A DNA stretch of 64,000 nucleotides from Candidatus Poseidoniaceae archaeon (GTDB lineage: Archaea > Thermoplasmatota > Poseidoniia > Poseidoniales > Poseidoniaceae): the NCBI GenBank assembly GCA_938075675.1, contig CALJHE010000001.1:25194-89193 (forward strand). The letters run 5' to 3'. Below the pieces are notes generated by a model. The model did not search any database and was not told the origin of the DNA. It saw only the letters and a program-made list of their open reading frames with translations. Positions 24,371-33,458 of this stretch are shown piece by piece (the stretch's first letter is position 1; each line of letters begins with the position of its first letter). Made by a program: the position numbers and the translations under genes.

Positions 24371-25684
24371 TCAGAATCCTCTTGCCCCGGCAAGTGCGGT
24401 TGAAAGGAGCATGTCAGGCTCCCAATCCATAATATTGACACCAAGTCCGCGAAGTTCACTGATGAGAACGTCACGTTCTGTTTTCATAACTTCGTATCCA
24501 GTTCGGTCAATGCGTCGGGCATCGAATTCAAACTCGAGAGAAGATGGAGTCAATACTGTGACATCGAAGTCACGAGCTCGGAAGTCACGCAACGCATTGA
24601 CGATGGTTGGGTCATCTTCTAAATTGGACAAGAAGATGATTGGACTACCTTTGTTGATGTGCGGCATGATTCTGTTCACAACAACCTGCAGCGGTATGTT
24701 TCCACGTGCGACTGCACCTGCAAGTTTGGTTAGAATCACGTACAATTGCTTTTTACCCGTATCTCTGTCAACGCTCACGACTTCATCGCCGTACACAATG
24801 ACACCTACGGAGTCACGCCGGCCGAGGAAGTATTTGGCAAGTGATGCAGCGGCCCGAGTTGAGTAAACCAATGCATTACGAGACACCGGGCCTGTTTCAG
24901 CAACAGACCGCGAATCCACAATAATGATGATATCAGAAACAGCGTCACGTTCACGTTCATTGACCATGAGTTTTCCAGATCGAGCGTATGCAGACCAGTT
25001 GATGGCACGGAAAGAGTCGCCTTCGAAGTATTCTCTCAATGAGTAAAACTCGGAACCAGGACCTGGTTGTCGAATGTTAACAGCACCCGTGAAAATCTTA
25101 GGAACACGGGATTTTACGAAGGTCTCTTTGAGGTCTTCCATTTTCGGGAACACGAGGAAATCATTGTAGACATGCAATTCTTTTTCCTTGTGGAACAATC
25201 CGAATGGGTCTTGAATCCTGACAGCCACAGGACCAACACTGTAGAAACCTCTCAGAGGACATTCAACGGTGTATTCAATCAACGTTTCACGGCGTGGACC
25301 AAGTTCCATCAAAATATAATTTGCACCGTCTTTGATGCGCATAACTTCAGGAACGCGGTCTCGAACTTCCAAAATTTTAGCGAGCGATGAATGATTTTGC
25401 ATTCTCAGCGTGATGTTTAATTCCCCGTCTTCGAAGATACGAGCACTCGACATTTTCCGCATTGCGGTTACGCTGTTGAGTGCCGCACCCTCTTCACCTG
25501 ACCATTCTTCTGCGCGTCGGCCAGTAGCCGCAACGTCAGCGTGACCACCGAAAAGGGCAGCCCACGTCAGGAAGACAAAGATGACAACTGCAATCGTAAC
25601 GAGCTGGGAGTTTCGCAGGGTTAGACCGAGCAAGTACATGGCAATAGCCAAGCTACCGAGCATAGCAGATTTACGACTCCACAT
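24371..25684 (-). CDS. DUF58 / von Willebrand-like protein
   Basis: 437 residues. Two N-terminal membrane helices (about 10-50), a beta domain, then the DUF58 signature near GSEFYSLREYFEGDSFRAIN followed by WSAYARSGKLMVNERE, and a vWA-type fold with DIIIIVDSRS as a MIDAS-like Asp-x-Ser. DUF58 proteins occur with MoxR AAA ATPases, which are thought to act as chaperones loading metal or assembling complexes, and with DUF4350-type membrane proteins, as here. ATG 25684 with GAGGTGA just upstream is preferred to GTG 25693. Confidence 0.88.
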   Translation of the reverse strand: MWSRKSAMLGSLAIAMYLLGLTLRNSQLVTIAVVIFVFLTWAALFGGHADVAATGRRAEEWSGEEGAALNSVTAMRKMSSARIFEDGELNITLRMQNHSSLAKILEVRDRVPEVMRIKDGANYILMELGPRRETLIEYTVECPLRGFYSVGPVAVRIQDPFGLFHKEKELHVYNDFLVFPKMEDLKETFVKSRVPKIFTGAVNIRQPGPGSEFYSLREYFEGDSFRAINWSAYARSGKLMVNERERDAVSDIIIIVDSRSVAETGPVSRNALVYSTRAAASLAKYFLGRRDSVGVIVYGDEVVSVDRDTGKKQLYVILTKLAGAVARGNIPLQVVVNRIMPHINKGSPIIFLSNLEDDPTIVNALRDFRARDFDVTVLTPSSLEFEFDARRIDRTGYEVMKTERDVLISELRGLGVNIMDWEPDMLLSTALAGARGF

Positions 25685-25717
25685 CACATTCACCTCAAAT
25701 TCAGTTTAGAACTGTAA

Positions 25718-26893
25718 TCAAACAGTTGGTACAGGAACTTCTCGTAGAATCGCTTGAATCACTTCACCGGATTCTAGACCTTTGATTTGATGCTCAGGCT
25801 TGAGAATAATTCGGTGTGCGAGTGCGAGTTCGGCAATTGCTTTGATGTCATCAGGAGTGACGAAGTCACGACCACGAAGTGCTGCAGCAGCACGGGATGT
25901 CTTCAGCAATGCTTGGGAACCACGAGGTGAAGCGCCGACCAAAACACGAGGATCTTCACGTGTTCGGGATACAACTTCGACCATGTACATTCGGAGAGCA
26001 GGGTCTACATAGACGAATTCACATGCTTGTTGCATGTTAATCACCATTTCTGGATGAGTAATAACTTCGACTTCGACAGCGTCCTTTCCACGAGAAATAC
26101 GACGGGATAGAATCTCGTCTTCATCTGCGCGGTCAGGGTATCCGACGGACATCTTGAACATGAAACGGTCAAGTTGTGCTTCAGGAAGCGGGTATGTACC
26201 TTCTTGTTCGACAGGGTTTTGAGTTGCCATAACAATGAACGGAGCTGGGAGCTTGTGAGTCACTGTACCAATGGTGACTTGCTTCTCTTGCATAGCCTCA
26301 AGCAAAGCAGCTTGAGTCTTTGGAGGAGCACGGTTAATCTCGTCAGCAAGCAGAAGGTTACAGAACAATGGTCCTGGCTTGAATGTAAATTCACCCTTCT
26401 TTGCGTCATAGATGTTCGTACCTGTGATGTCAGCAGGGAGCAAGTCAGGCGTAAATTGTACACGCTTGAAGTCGCAACCTAGCGCATCAGCGAAGGTGTT
26501 GGTCATCAGTGTCTTAGCCAGACCTGGGTAATCTTCGAACAGAAGGTTACCGTTGGAAAGGATGTTGATCAGAACATTATCGATAACGTGTGCTTTACCG
26601 ATAATTACTTTCTGGACTTCGGCGCTGATTGCACTTGCAATCGAACCGACGGCCTTCAACTTCTCTTTGTTTTCTGGGCTGGTTTGGTGCTTCGGTTGAA
26701 CCGGAGCGGCCGGTGCTGGCGCTGCTGGGGCTGGTGCTGGTGCTGCTGGTGCTGCTGGCATAGGCGCTGGTGCTGCTGGCATAGGTGCCGCAGGCATTGG
26801 CGCTGCTGGTGCAGGCATTGCAGGTGCTGCTGGGGCCACAGGAGCTGCTGGCGCTGGCGCGGGCGGGGCTGCTGGGGGGGCGGGGGGTTGCAT
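25718..26893 (-). CDS. MoxR-family AAA+ ATPase with Ala/Pro-rich N-terminal extension
   Basis: 391 residues. The first 70 are almost only Ala, Pro and Met (low complexity, disordered). The AAA+ core follows: Walker A in EDYPGLAKTLM, FTPDLLPADITGTNIYD, Walker B LLADEINRAPPKTQAALLEA, MQEKQVTIG, sensor region ATQNPVEQEGTYPLPEAQLD and RFMF, and a C-terminal lid with GASPRGSQALLK. MoxR ATPases work with vWA/DUF58 proteins to mature or remodel client complexes. GGAGG precedes ATG 26893. The Ala/Pro leader is not part of normal MoxR and may be a flexible tether. Confidence 0.92.
   Translation of the reverse strand: MQPPAPPAAPPAPAPAAPVAPAAPAMPAPAAPMPAAPMPAAPAPMPAAPAAPAPAPAAPAPAAPVQPKHQTSPENKEKLKAVGSIASAISAEVQKVIIGKAHVIDNVLINILSNGNLLFEDYPGLAKTLMTNTFADALGCDFKRVQFTPDLLPADITGTNIYDAKKGEFTFKPGPLFCNLLLADEINRAPPKTQAALLEAMQEKQVTIGTVTHKLPAPFIVMATQNPVEQEGTYPLPEAQLDRFMFKMSVGYPDRADEDEILSRRISRGKDAVEVEVITHPEMVINMQQACEFVYVDPALRMYMVEVVSRTREDPRVLVGASPRGSQALLKTSRAAAALRGRDFVTPDDIKAIAELALAHRIILKPEHQIKGLESGEVIQAILREVPVPTV
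26690..26892 (-). repeat. Low-complexity Ala/Pro/Met-coding repeat in moxR
   Basis: Degenerate tandem array of GC-rich units reading on the minus strand as codons for Ala, Pro and Met (units such as MPAAPMPAAPAP). Its base composition differs sharply from the rest of the gene, and the repeats are prone to slippage, so its length may vary between strains. Confidence 0.8.
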
Positions 26894-26912
26894 GTCTATT
26901 TTCCTCCAATTA

Positions 26913-28493
26913 TCAATTTCCCCAACGACGTATTTGTGGGATAATTTCCCTCAATTCTTCGTTGGAGTAGGAACGGTTGGAGCTGATGAGCTCAACCAAG
27001 CGCGGGTCACGAACCATTTGCATGATTTCCGCAGGCGTCTTGCGCATGAATTCATCACGCGTCAAATCATTAAACTGTCGAACCTTCGAAAGCAACGCTT
27101 CTCTGGTTCGCATTTGGTATTGAGATGCATCCAATTTCTTTGGACGTTCTCTAAAGCGAGTAAGGTCGAATACATGGCGCCAATTTTCTTTTTCTGGAAC
27201 CACCATGATTGCAATGGCAAGCAGTGCGAAGAGATTGAGAATAATGAGCCACTTGAGGACAACATCGCTGGTCAGGAGTACGACTGCACCCATTGCTTCG
27301 GTGAATGGAGATGAAAGAGCGCTGGAGACGTGACGGCTTTCGTCAAAGACAACGTAATGCTCCGAAGGTGACCGGCGGATGGTGTTCGAAAGTTCTGCGT
27401 TGTCAAATTCCATCATGTCGTAAATCAGCGCGCTGAAATATTTGCTGTTTCCGCCCCAATTCGTGTCTCCTTGTGCCGAGGAGAGTCCGTTCGGGTCGGT
27501 ATCCCAACAGTTATGGCCATTTTCGAGGTATGCGGGGGAAGTACATTGGAGATAGCCGTTTTCTTGAGCCAAGTCTGCATCCCAAAGGTGGTTTGCAAGA
27601 ACCGAGTGGTCTGATACGAAAACGATTGAACCTGTGACATCAACTTCCCCGATGTCGTTGTTAGGCATCTTGTCAAGGACGTTCTTAACAGGGTAATCTA
27701 TTCGAATAATGAGCCCGGTCATTCCTTCACCAAGGGTGGGGTTGAGATCGCTGTCGATGTTATCTGGGAATTTTGCAACGCGAGCAGATGTTGATGCTGC
27801 TGCAAGGATGTTCACTTCACGGTTTGAATCGGTTTGTTCATCGAGAACTTGGATTGCGGTAGGCCGATGGAAGAGAACGGGCATTCGGCAGTTGTCAATT
27901 TGAGCGTTCGCAACTGCTTCATCAGAACAGGGGATGAGTTTTTCATCACCCATTTCACTAATGTTTTGGTTGACACTGGCAGCAGACCAAAGACGACGGT
28001 AATCTGCAGGCTGGATCGCACCAACTGAATCCTCAACTTCGTAGTATCGCTGGTCGTCATAGACCGGAGCGTCGAAATATTTTACGCCAAACTCTTCCGC
28101 AACAAGTTGAGCGTTGGTCGAACTAGCAGCCAAGATGACCTTGCCACCTTTTTCGGTGACGAAATCGTGAAGTGCTGATGCTTCTGCAGCATCGAATGGC
28201 TTTTCTGGGCCTGCAATAATGAGCATGCTTCGGTGAGGATCGTTCCAGTCGTTCACTAACATTGGCGTTGACATGGTGTTTGCGATGCTGTAATCTTTGC
28301 CTTCGAGGACTTCTCTCATCTCAGTCAACTGTTGCATCGAATACTCGTCGGCAGCGTTGTTGTAAGGGGAGAGAACTGTTGTCTTGTCCCAACTTACCGC
28401 AGTAACAACGATGATTGACAAAAACAGGGATGCGACAAAGCCGACTTTGAGCCAAGTTTCAATAGAAATCTTGCCTGAATCTTCTTCTGCCAT
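26913..28493 (-). CDS. DUF4350-like membrane protein of the MoxR cluster
   Basis: 526 residues from ATG 28493. N-terminal transmembrane helix (LKVGFVASLFLSIIVVTAV), a large extracytoplasmic alpha/beta part of the DUF4350/GATase-like type (SMLIIAGPEKPFDAAEASAL, GGKVILAASS), a second membrane helix near residue 400 (KWLIILNLFALLAIAIMVV), and a basic cytoplasmic tail of about 110 residues. Such proteins accompany MoxR and DUF58 genes. It has its own promoter (TATA at 28531) and a strong AAGGAGTGA ribosome-binding site, so the MoxR operon is expressed separately from the surface protein upstream. Confidence 0.75.
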   Translation of the reverse strand: MAEEDSGKISIETWLKVGFVASLFLSIIVVTAVSWDKTTVLSPYNNAADEYSMQQLTEMREVLEGKDYSIANTMSTPMLVNDWNDPHRSMLIIAGPEKPFDAAEASALHDFVTEKGGKVILAASSTNAQLVAEEFGVKYFDAPVYDDQRYYEVEDSVGAIQPADYRRLWSAASVNQNISEMGDEKLIPCSDEAVANAQIDNCRMPVLFHRPTAIQVLDEQTDSNREVNILAAASTSARVAKFPDNIDSDLNPTLGEGMTGLIIRIDYPVKNVLDKMPNNDIGEVDVTGSIVFVSDHSVLANHLWDADLAQENGYLQCTSPAYLENGHNCWDTDPNGLSSAQGDTNWGGNSKYFSALIYDMMEFDNAELSNTIRRSPSEHYVVFDESRHVSSALSSPFTEAMGAVVLLTSDVVLKWLIILNLFALLAIAIMVVPEKENWRHVFDLTRFRERPKKLDASQYQMRTREALLSKVRQFNDLTRDEFMRKTPAEIMQMVRDPRLVELISSNRSYSNEELREIIPQIRRWGN

Positions 28494-28530
28494 TTCTATC
28501 ACTCCTTGTGCGATTGCCGTAGTCTCAACG

Positions 28531-28538
28531 GTATAAAC
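28531..28538 (-). promoter_or_regulatory. TATA box of the DUF4350-MoxR-DUF58 operon
   Basis: The minus strand reads GTTTATAC. Transcription about 26 nt on would begin near 28508, giving a 15-nt leader that starts with the AAGGAGTGA ribosome-binding site (28507-28499) of the gene starting at 28493. Confidence 0.55.
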
Positions 28539-28643
28539 AACCGTCGGAACATTGCTCCACACTTAATGCTTGTTCATGCGTGATTTGAAGCCACAGGTTA
28601 ATAGGAGAGGAAAAAGATCTAACTAAGGAGTGTTCAGTTGAGT

Positions 28644-28681
28644 AAAAACATGCCAAAAATGAGGAAAATAACACCAAAAAA
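28644..28681 (-). terminator. Multiple T-tract terminator after surface-protein gene
   Basis: On the minus strand, four T-runs (6, 4, 5 and 5 nt) follow one another within 38 nt just after the stop of the gene at 28697. Successive T-tracts without a hairpin are the usual form of archaeal terminator. It separates the molybdenum hydroxylase/surface-protein transcript from the MoxR operon. Confidence 0.6.
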
Positions 28682-28696
28682 CGGCAATATAGCATT

Positions 28697-29665
28697 TTAT
28701 GACGATTTACGAAGAACAGAAACGAAACCCAGCAGCATGAGCAACTCTATGCCGCCAACCCACGGTACGGAATTGGACTCTTCGCGCAAGAGAACCTCGT
28801 CACCGTCTTGGTCTTCGTTGTTTGAAGATGTATCGTCATCATCATCAGCCTGGATAGCCTCGACATCCACCTCAAAGGTTATGCTTCGAGATGCTTCATC
28901 ACCTTCTGACTCGAGAGATAATGTCACCTCACAAACGCGGGTTGGTTGGCTTGTTGAGGCTTCAAGAGTAAGCGTCACAAATGTATCCTTACCGCTTTGA
29001 GCACCAGTCGGGTCAACCACGGTATTGGCAAGTTCTTCGACGCCAACCATCGAGAGGTGGGGGCAACTCCTGAACTGTACTGTGGCTTCTTTGATGGCAT
29101 CCTTGGTGTTTCCATTGTTGATAATTTGGGTTGTGAATTCGATCGACGAACCAGCAAACAATTGTTCCTCTGGCAGCGTCACAGTGGGTCGCAAGTCGAA
29201 TATTTTCGGGACGCTGACATCCCCTTCAATTTCTTGCGTACTGGCGGTTGTGTCGCCAACCTTTTCCTCGGCGGTGACCGTCAACAGAGATGTGTTGTCA
29301 GGGTTGTATTCACGTGCAGCATCATCATCCACAGAATCAAATTGAATACTGAATGTTTCGTTTCCATTGGCAGCAACTGAAAATGTATCGGGCCCTGAAA
29401 AGGTGAACGGCACCCAAGAATCAAACTCATACTCAAGAGCGATTTCCAGTTGCGCCATTCTGTTGTTTTCAACATATACCACGATTTCACCTTCAGCATC
29501 CCAGTCGATATCCATGTCTACAATATACGTTGAATCCATGTCTGTAGCCCATCCAAGAGACCATGATGGACCTTCGATGGGTGATTGCGCTTCAACAGAA
29601 ACTCCACCTAAAACGGACAGTCCAAGCAAGAAAGTCGCTAGCATGACAAGTACTTTCTGTTGCAT
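28697..29665 (-). CDS. Secreted CARDB-like surface protein, C-terminally anchored
   Basis: 322 residues. Signal peptide (LVMLATFLLGLSVLGGVSVEA), beta-rich extracellular domains with the CARDB-like phrase IEFTTQIINNGNTKDA, an acidic linker (DDDDDTSSNNEDQDGDE), and one C-terminal membrane helix (GGIELLMLLGFVSVL). It starts 9 bp after the hydroxylase FAD subunit, so it is probably at the end of that transcript, yet its product type resembles the extracellular partners seen beside MoxR-DUF58 genes. Function unknown; client or anchor of either system is possible. Confidence 0.68.
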   Translation of the reverse strand: MQQKVLVMLATFLLGLSVLGGVSVEAQSPIEGPSWSLGWATDMDSTYIVDMDIDWDAEGEIVVYVENNRMAQLEIALEYEFDSWVPFTFSGPDTFSVAANGNETFSIQFDSVDDDAAREYNPDNTSLLTVTAEEKVGDTTASTQEIEGDVSVPKIFDLRPTVTLPEEQLFAGSSIEFTTQIINNGNTKDAIKEATVQFRSCPHLSMVGVEELANTVVDPTGAQSGKDTFVTLTLEASTSQPTRVCEVTLSLESEGDEASRSITFEVDVEAIQADDDDDTSSNNEDQDGDEVLLREESNSVPWVGGIELLMLLGFVSVLRKSS

Positions 29666-29674
29666 GATTCCACC

Positions 29675-30649
29675 TCATTCAATCATTTTTTCGACCGCTC
29701 GCTTGGTCAGCACTCGCACCATTGATTTACGGTAACGAGGTGGAAGTGAGGTGTTGTTCACTGGTTTGACACTCTTTCGAACCGCTGCAGCAAGGGCCTT
29801 GACGGAGTTCATCCCATCCCAACCTGCTTCGAGAACCGAGGTAACTTCCTCTGGGTGGCATCGTGGAATCGACTCGAGTGCAGTCGTTGCTACTTTGAGG
29901 GATGTGGCATCGCCAGCAATCCAAGATGCGGCGACTCCCGCCTCAGGGAAATCCCAGGTGTCACGAACTCTGAGTTTCTGGTAAGAACCTGTTCTCGCTG
30001 CAGACGCTTCAGAAAGAGTGATTTTTAGCAGGAACTCTCCCTTTTCAAGAACGTTCTTTTTCATTCCATCAAGTTGGTAAAACTCTTGCAAAGGCATTGT
30101 ACGCAGTCCACTAGGACCGATGAGGTGAACCTCTGCATCCAAAACCATGAGGGTTGGAGCAATGTCGCCTTGATAGGTCGCTACGCACAATGTGTTTTGG
30201 TTTGGAACGACACGGCAATCAGCACCTGTGCCGCAATCTGCCTTGTGGCACCAGTCAATAGAACGGCGCCAGTCTTCACCTTGATTGTACCAGAAACAGC
30301 GAGTATCAAGGCATAAGTTGCCGCCCAATGTAGCATTTCTTCGGATAAGGGAAGACGCTACTTTACTTGCAGCTTCCACAATCAATGGATGAATTCCGTT
30401 CTCGACGGTTAGATCGGCTAGTCGAGCCATACACCCGATTTCATGCAACGATAATGTGTTCACGCCCTCGATTCGAGCAAGTGAAATCACGTGCGGTTTA
30501 GGATTCAGGTGCCATTTGTAATTCGGTAGCAAGTCTGTACCACCAGCAACCCAATCGAAATCTTCACCCTTTTCCATCAGAGAGCCAGCAATTGCGCAGG
30601 CTTCTTCGACGGTTGTTGGATTGTGCAACACAAACGGTGGCATTAGCAT
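29675..30649 (-). CDS. Molybdenum hydroxylase FAD subunit with cysteine-rich (4Fe-4S-type) loop
   Basis: 324 residues. CoxM/HcrB-type FAD domain: FVLHNPTTVEEACAI, the FAD-binding WVAGGTDLLPN, and RRNATLGGNLC. Unlike ordinary CoxM or XdhB, the loop after this holds six cysteines (113, 118, 134, 139, 145, 155: CLDTRC, DWCHKADC, ADC, NTLC), resembling the inserted loop of 4-hydroxybenzoyl-CoA reductase beta subunit that carries an extra [4Fe-4S] cluster. That enzyme works reductively, so the substrate and direction here are open. The start overlaps the large-subunit stop (TGATG). Confidence 0.85.
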   Translation of the reverse strand: MLMPPFVLHNPTTVEEACAIAGSLMEKGEDFDWVAGGTDLLPNYKWHLNPKPHVISLARIEGVNTLSLHEIGCMARLADLTVENGIHPLIVEAASKVASSLIRRNATLGGNLCLDTRCFWYNQGEDWRRSIDWCHKADCGTGADCRVVPNQNTLCVATYQGDIAPTLMVLDAEVHLIGPSGLRTMPLQEFYQLDGMKKNVLEKGEFLLKITLSEASAARTGSYQKLRVRDTWDFPEAGVAASWIAGDATSLKVATTALESIPRCHPEEVTSVLEAGWDGMNSVKALAAAVRKSVKPVNNTSLPPRYRKSMVRVLTKRAVEKMIE

Positions 30650-33453
30650 CAGTTTTCACCCCCCATCTCTCGTTGTTCCTTTTTCAGCCAAGCTCGGCCT
30701 GCAAGGCCAAGTTCAGCCAGTTGCTCTGGATCGGGTTCAGTTGCTGTACGCCATCCTTCGACTTGGTCTTCCAATGGAATGGTTGGGTCAAACCCAAACA
30801 AGACTCCATTGACATACGGGCTTGTGTCTTCGGTACGTTGCCGTGCTTTATCACGCAATTTGTGTTCTTGGGCACGTGCCACAAGTGTTGGTTGCAAGGA
30901 ACTGTGGGTTAGACGAGGGCTTGGAAGGTCCAATGGATCCTCTACATCCGAATTTTTAAGCGTCTTTTCGATTCCCTTGAATACGACATCAGGGGTAAGG
31001 GGTAAGTCGCGCAAACGGATGCCTATGGCGTCGTAGACTGCATTCACAACAGCAGGAAGAATCGGTAGAAGTGGGCCTTCACCTGCTTCTTTCGCACCGA
31101 ATGGACCTTCCGGGTCACAGGATTCAATGATAATCGGTTCGACATGCGGCATTTCGTGTACGGATGGTATCTTGTAATCCAAGAGATTGGCATTCTGCAA
31201 GTGGCCAGTGCGACCATATACCATCTTCTCAGACAACACCTGTCCAAGCCCCATATGGCATGAACCAATTATTTGTCCTTTCACGGCCATTGGATTGAGA
31301 GCCTTGCCACAGTCATGGGCTGCCCAAACGTCGGTACAACGGATCATTCCAGTTTCCACATCCACATCGACTTCAGCCACATAGGCTGAGAAAGAGTATG
31401 CGGGAGCAAGACCGGCAGCAGCACCCTTGTGCACTCCACCCATAGGTGGGGAACGGTAAGCGCCGCTTGCAATCAGCGAGCCTTTGTCTTCCTGTGCTTT
31501 GTGCAGTGCTTTGAGATACGAGACTCCAATTGCTGGGTCGTGCTTGTAGTAGATTCGTCGGTCATTAAGAACCAAATTATCTGGATGGTATCCTAGAATC
31601 TCCCAGGCTGCATTGAGCAATTGTTCTCGAATTTCCAATGCTGCTCGGATTGCGGCATTTGCATTCATGAAGGTGACTCGACTCGAGTATGAGCCTAAAT
31701 CCACTGGGGATGTGTCGCTTTCATGGCTTCGAACATGAATCATTTCGATTGGTAAAGCCAACACTTCAGATACCACTTGGGCAACTGCCGTCGTCGAACC
31801 CTGACCGATATCCGCAGCTCCTGTATGGACCGTTACACCGCCGTCCATATCCACTTGGATGTGTACCGTGGCGTGTGGGAATCGGTTCGGATCCCAATGA
31901 ATTGGCAATCCCGAACCGGAGATGAAGAAGCCACAGCCGATGCCTATTCCTTTACCAAGAGGCATTTGACGGAACTTCTCATCCCAGTTCGAACCTTCAC
32001 GGACTTTCTCTAAAGCCTCTCTCATTCCGTTCGAAGTAATACGGAAACCACTGATGGTTCTACTGTGTGGAGGCAAAAGGTTGGCAAGTCTCAAATCGAT
32101 GGGGTCAACTTGCATGGTTTCAGCCATTTCATCGAGTCCAACTTCAACTGCGCATCGAGTGTTGACAGCGCCGTGTCCTCGCATTGCACCAGAAGCCGGT
32201 TTGTTGGTCCAAACACGAGCACCGGTATAATGGAATGAACCCAATTCATAGGGCGCTGTTGCCAATACACCGTTGTAGTACGAAGTGACGTGACCAAAGG
32301 ATGCAAAACCACCACCATCAATCAGAGCATCGATATCAAAGCCAGAAATTCGAGCTTCTTCATCAGCAGTCATCTTGACTTCGATATGGCTCGGGTGTCG
32401 GCCTCTGTTAATCCAGTAGACTTCTTCACGGTCAAAGGTAATTCGAACCGGCCGGCCGGCTTTGCGAGCAAGAATTGCAGCGCACATCTCATGAGGGAAA
32501 GGGTCAGATTTCCCACCAAACCCTCCGCCAACAAACGTACGAATGACGTTGATTTGATGCATTGGAACATCAAGAACGGTTGAAAGCGCTCGATGCGTAT
32601 AGTGAGGAACTTGTTGTGGCGTGTAGAGTTGAAGCCTTCCATTCGGGCCCCAATGGGCAACGACGGCGTGAGGCTCAGTGAACCCGTGATGGACACCAGC
32701 CATGCTCCATTTGCCGTGGGACTCAGCATGAGGTTTATCGACCAAAGAACGGTCTCCGAATTCTTGGAATACTCTCTTTTGAACATTGGTCTTCGACAAA
32801 TGGTACTTTCCTCGCCAGTGAATCGGTTCATCTGCGTCTTCAAGACCTTTTTTGGGATCGAATACTGGTTCAAGAACTTCCCATTCAATCTCGAAGAGAT
32901 TGAGTGCTTCAAGTGCAGTTGCCTCATCAACAGCGGCTACGCATGCAACAAGGTCGCCAACGTGGCGAACTTTCTCAACGGCCATTGCGTGTTCGTCTTT
33001 TGTCACGGGCAATACGCCAAAACGGTGAGGTGAATCTTCACCGGTAGCTACAGCCAATACTCCTGGAAGAGCTTCGACTCGAGAGGTATCAATCGACTTA
33101 ATTCTAGCATAGTGGTGCGGGGAACGAAGAATTTTACCTATAATTTCATTTGGCAAACGAACATCGTCACCGTACCATGCTTGTCCAGTGACTTTGGCAT
33201 TCGAATCAACGAGTGGGATTTCCTTACCAACGGTCGTACCGGTTCGAGCCCGGTCGTGTATGTGAGAGCCGGCTGGTTGTTCCTCTTTTCCACCAACAGA
33301 TTCCGGAATGAAATCCAAGTCTCGTGGTTTCATGTGCGGGCGTGAGCCGCCTGAGCCTGGAGGCGGGAACGATTGCTTACCAGCAACACGCTTGCCATCC
33401 TTTCGAGTTGTTGGGCCTGAGCCACCGGGTTGTTGACGATATCCTCCTGACAT
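30649..33453 (-). CDS. Molybdenum hydroxylase large (Mo-cofactor) subunit, xanthine oxidase family
   Basis: 934 residues. Residues about 75-830 match the CoxL/HcrA/XdhA family: GKEIPLVDSNAKVTGQAWYG, IRTFVGGGFGGKSDPFP, KPASGAMRGHGAVNTRCAVE, GQGSTTAVAQVVSEVL, and the catalytic glutamate in GAKEAGEGPLLPILPAVVNA. The active-site loop is not the AYRCSFR of true CO dehydrogenase. Two unusual parts: a Gly/Pro-rich N-terminus of about 75 residues and a charged C-terminal extension of about 100. ATG 33453 (GGTGAT upstream) is preferred to GTG 33462. The substrate is probably an aromatic or N-heterocyclic compound or CoA thioester (inferred). Confidence 0.9.
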   Translation of the reverse strand: MSGGYRQQPGGSGPTTRKDGKRVAGKQSFPPPGSGGSRPHMKPRDLDFIPESVGGKEEQPAGSHIHDRARTGTTVGKEIPLVDSNAKVTGQAWYGDDVRLPNEIIGKILRSPHHYARIKSIDTSRVEALPGVLAVATGEDSPHRFGVLPVTKDEHAMAVEKVRHVGDLVACVAAVDEATALEALNLFEIEWEVLEPVFDPKKGLEDADEPIHWRGKYHLSKTNVQKRVFQEFGDRSLVDKPHAESHGKWSMAGVHHGFTEPHAVVAHWGPNGRLQLYTPQQVPHYTHRALSTVLDVPMHQINVIRTFVGGGFGGKSDPFPHEMCAAILARKAGRPVRITFDREEVYWINRGRHPSHIEVKMTADEEARISGFDIDALIDGGGFASFGHVTSYYNGVLATAPYELGSFHYTGARVWTNKPASGAMRGHGAVNTRCAVEVGLDEMAETMQVDPIDLRLANLLPPHSRTISGFRITSNGMREALEKVREGSNWDEKFRQMPLGKGIGIGCGFFISGSGLPIHWDPNRFPHATVHIQVDMDGGVTVHTGAADIGQGSTTAVAQVVSEVLALPIEMIHVRSHESDTSPVDLGSYSSRVTFMNANAAIRAALEIREQLLNAAWEILGYHPDNLVLNDRRIYYKHDPAIGVSYLKALHKAQEDKGSLIASGAYRSPPMGGVHKGAAAGLAPAYSFSAYVAEVDVDVETGMIRCTDVWAAHDCGKALNPMAVKGQIIGSCHMGLGQVLSEKMVYGRTGHLQNANLLDYKIPSVHEMPHVEPIIIESCDPEGPFGAKEAGEGPLLPILPAVVNAVYDAIGIRLRDLPLTPDVVFKGIEKTLKNSDVEDPLDLPSPRLTHSSLQPTLVARAQEHKLRDKARQRTEDTSPYVNGVLFGFDPTIPLEDQVEGWRTATEPDPEQLAELGLAGRAWLKKEQREMGGEN

Positions 33454-33458
33454 AATAA

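Noticed and set aside
26588..26944. Trp/Cys/Arg-rich plus-strand frame opposite the moxR leader
   Set aside because: Shadow of the GC-rich Ala/Pro repeat on the other strand; composition is an artefact.
33238..33262. GGTTCGAGCC text resembling a tRNA T-loop
   Set aside because: Lies inside the Mo-subunit coding region and no cloverleaf forms.
30649..33453. Annotation as aerobic CO dehydrogenase large subunit (CoxL)
   Set aside because: The AYRCSFR active-site loop of true CoxL is not present; family membership is kept but not the CO function.
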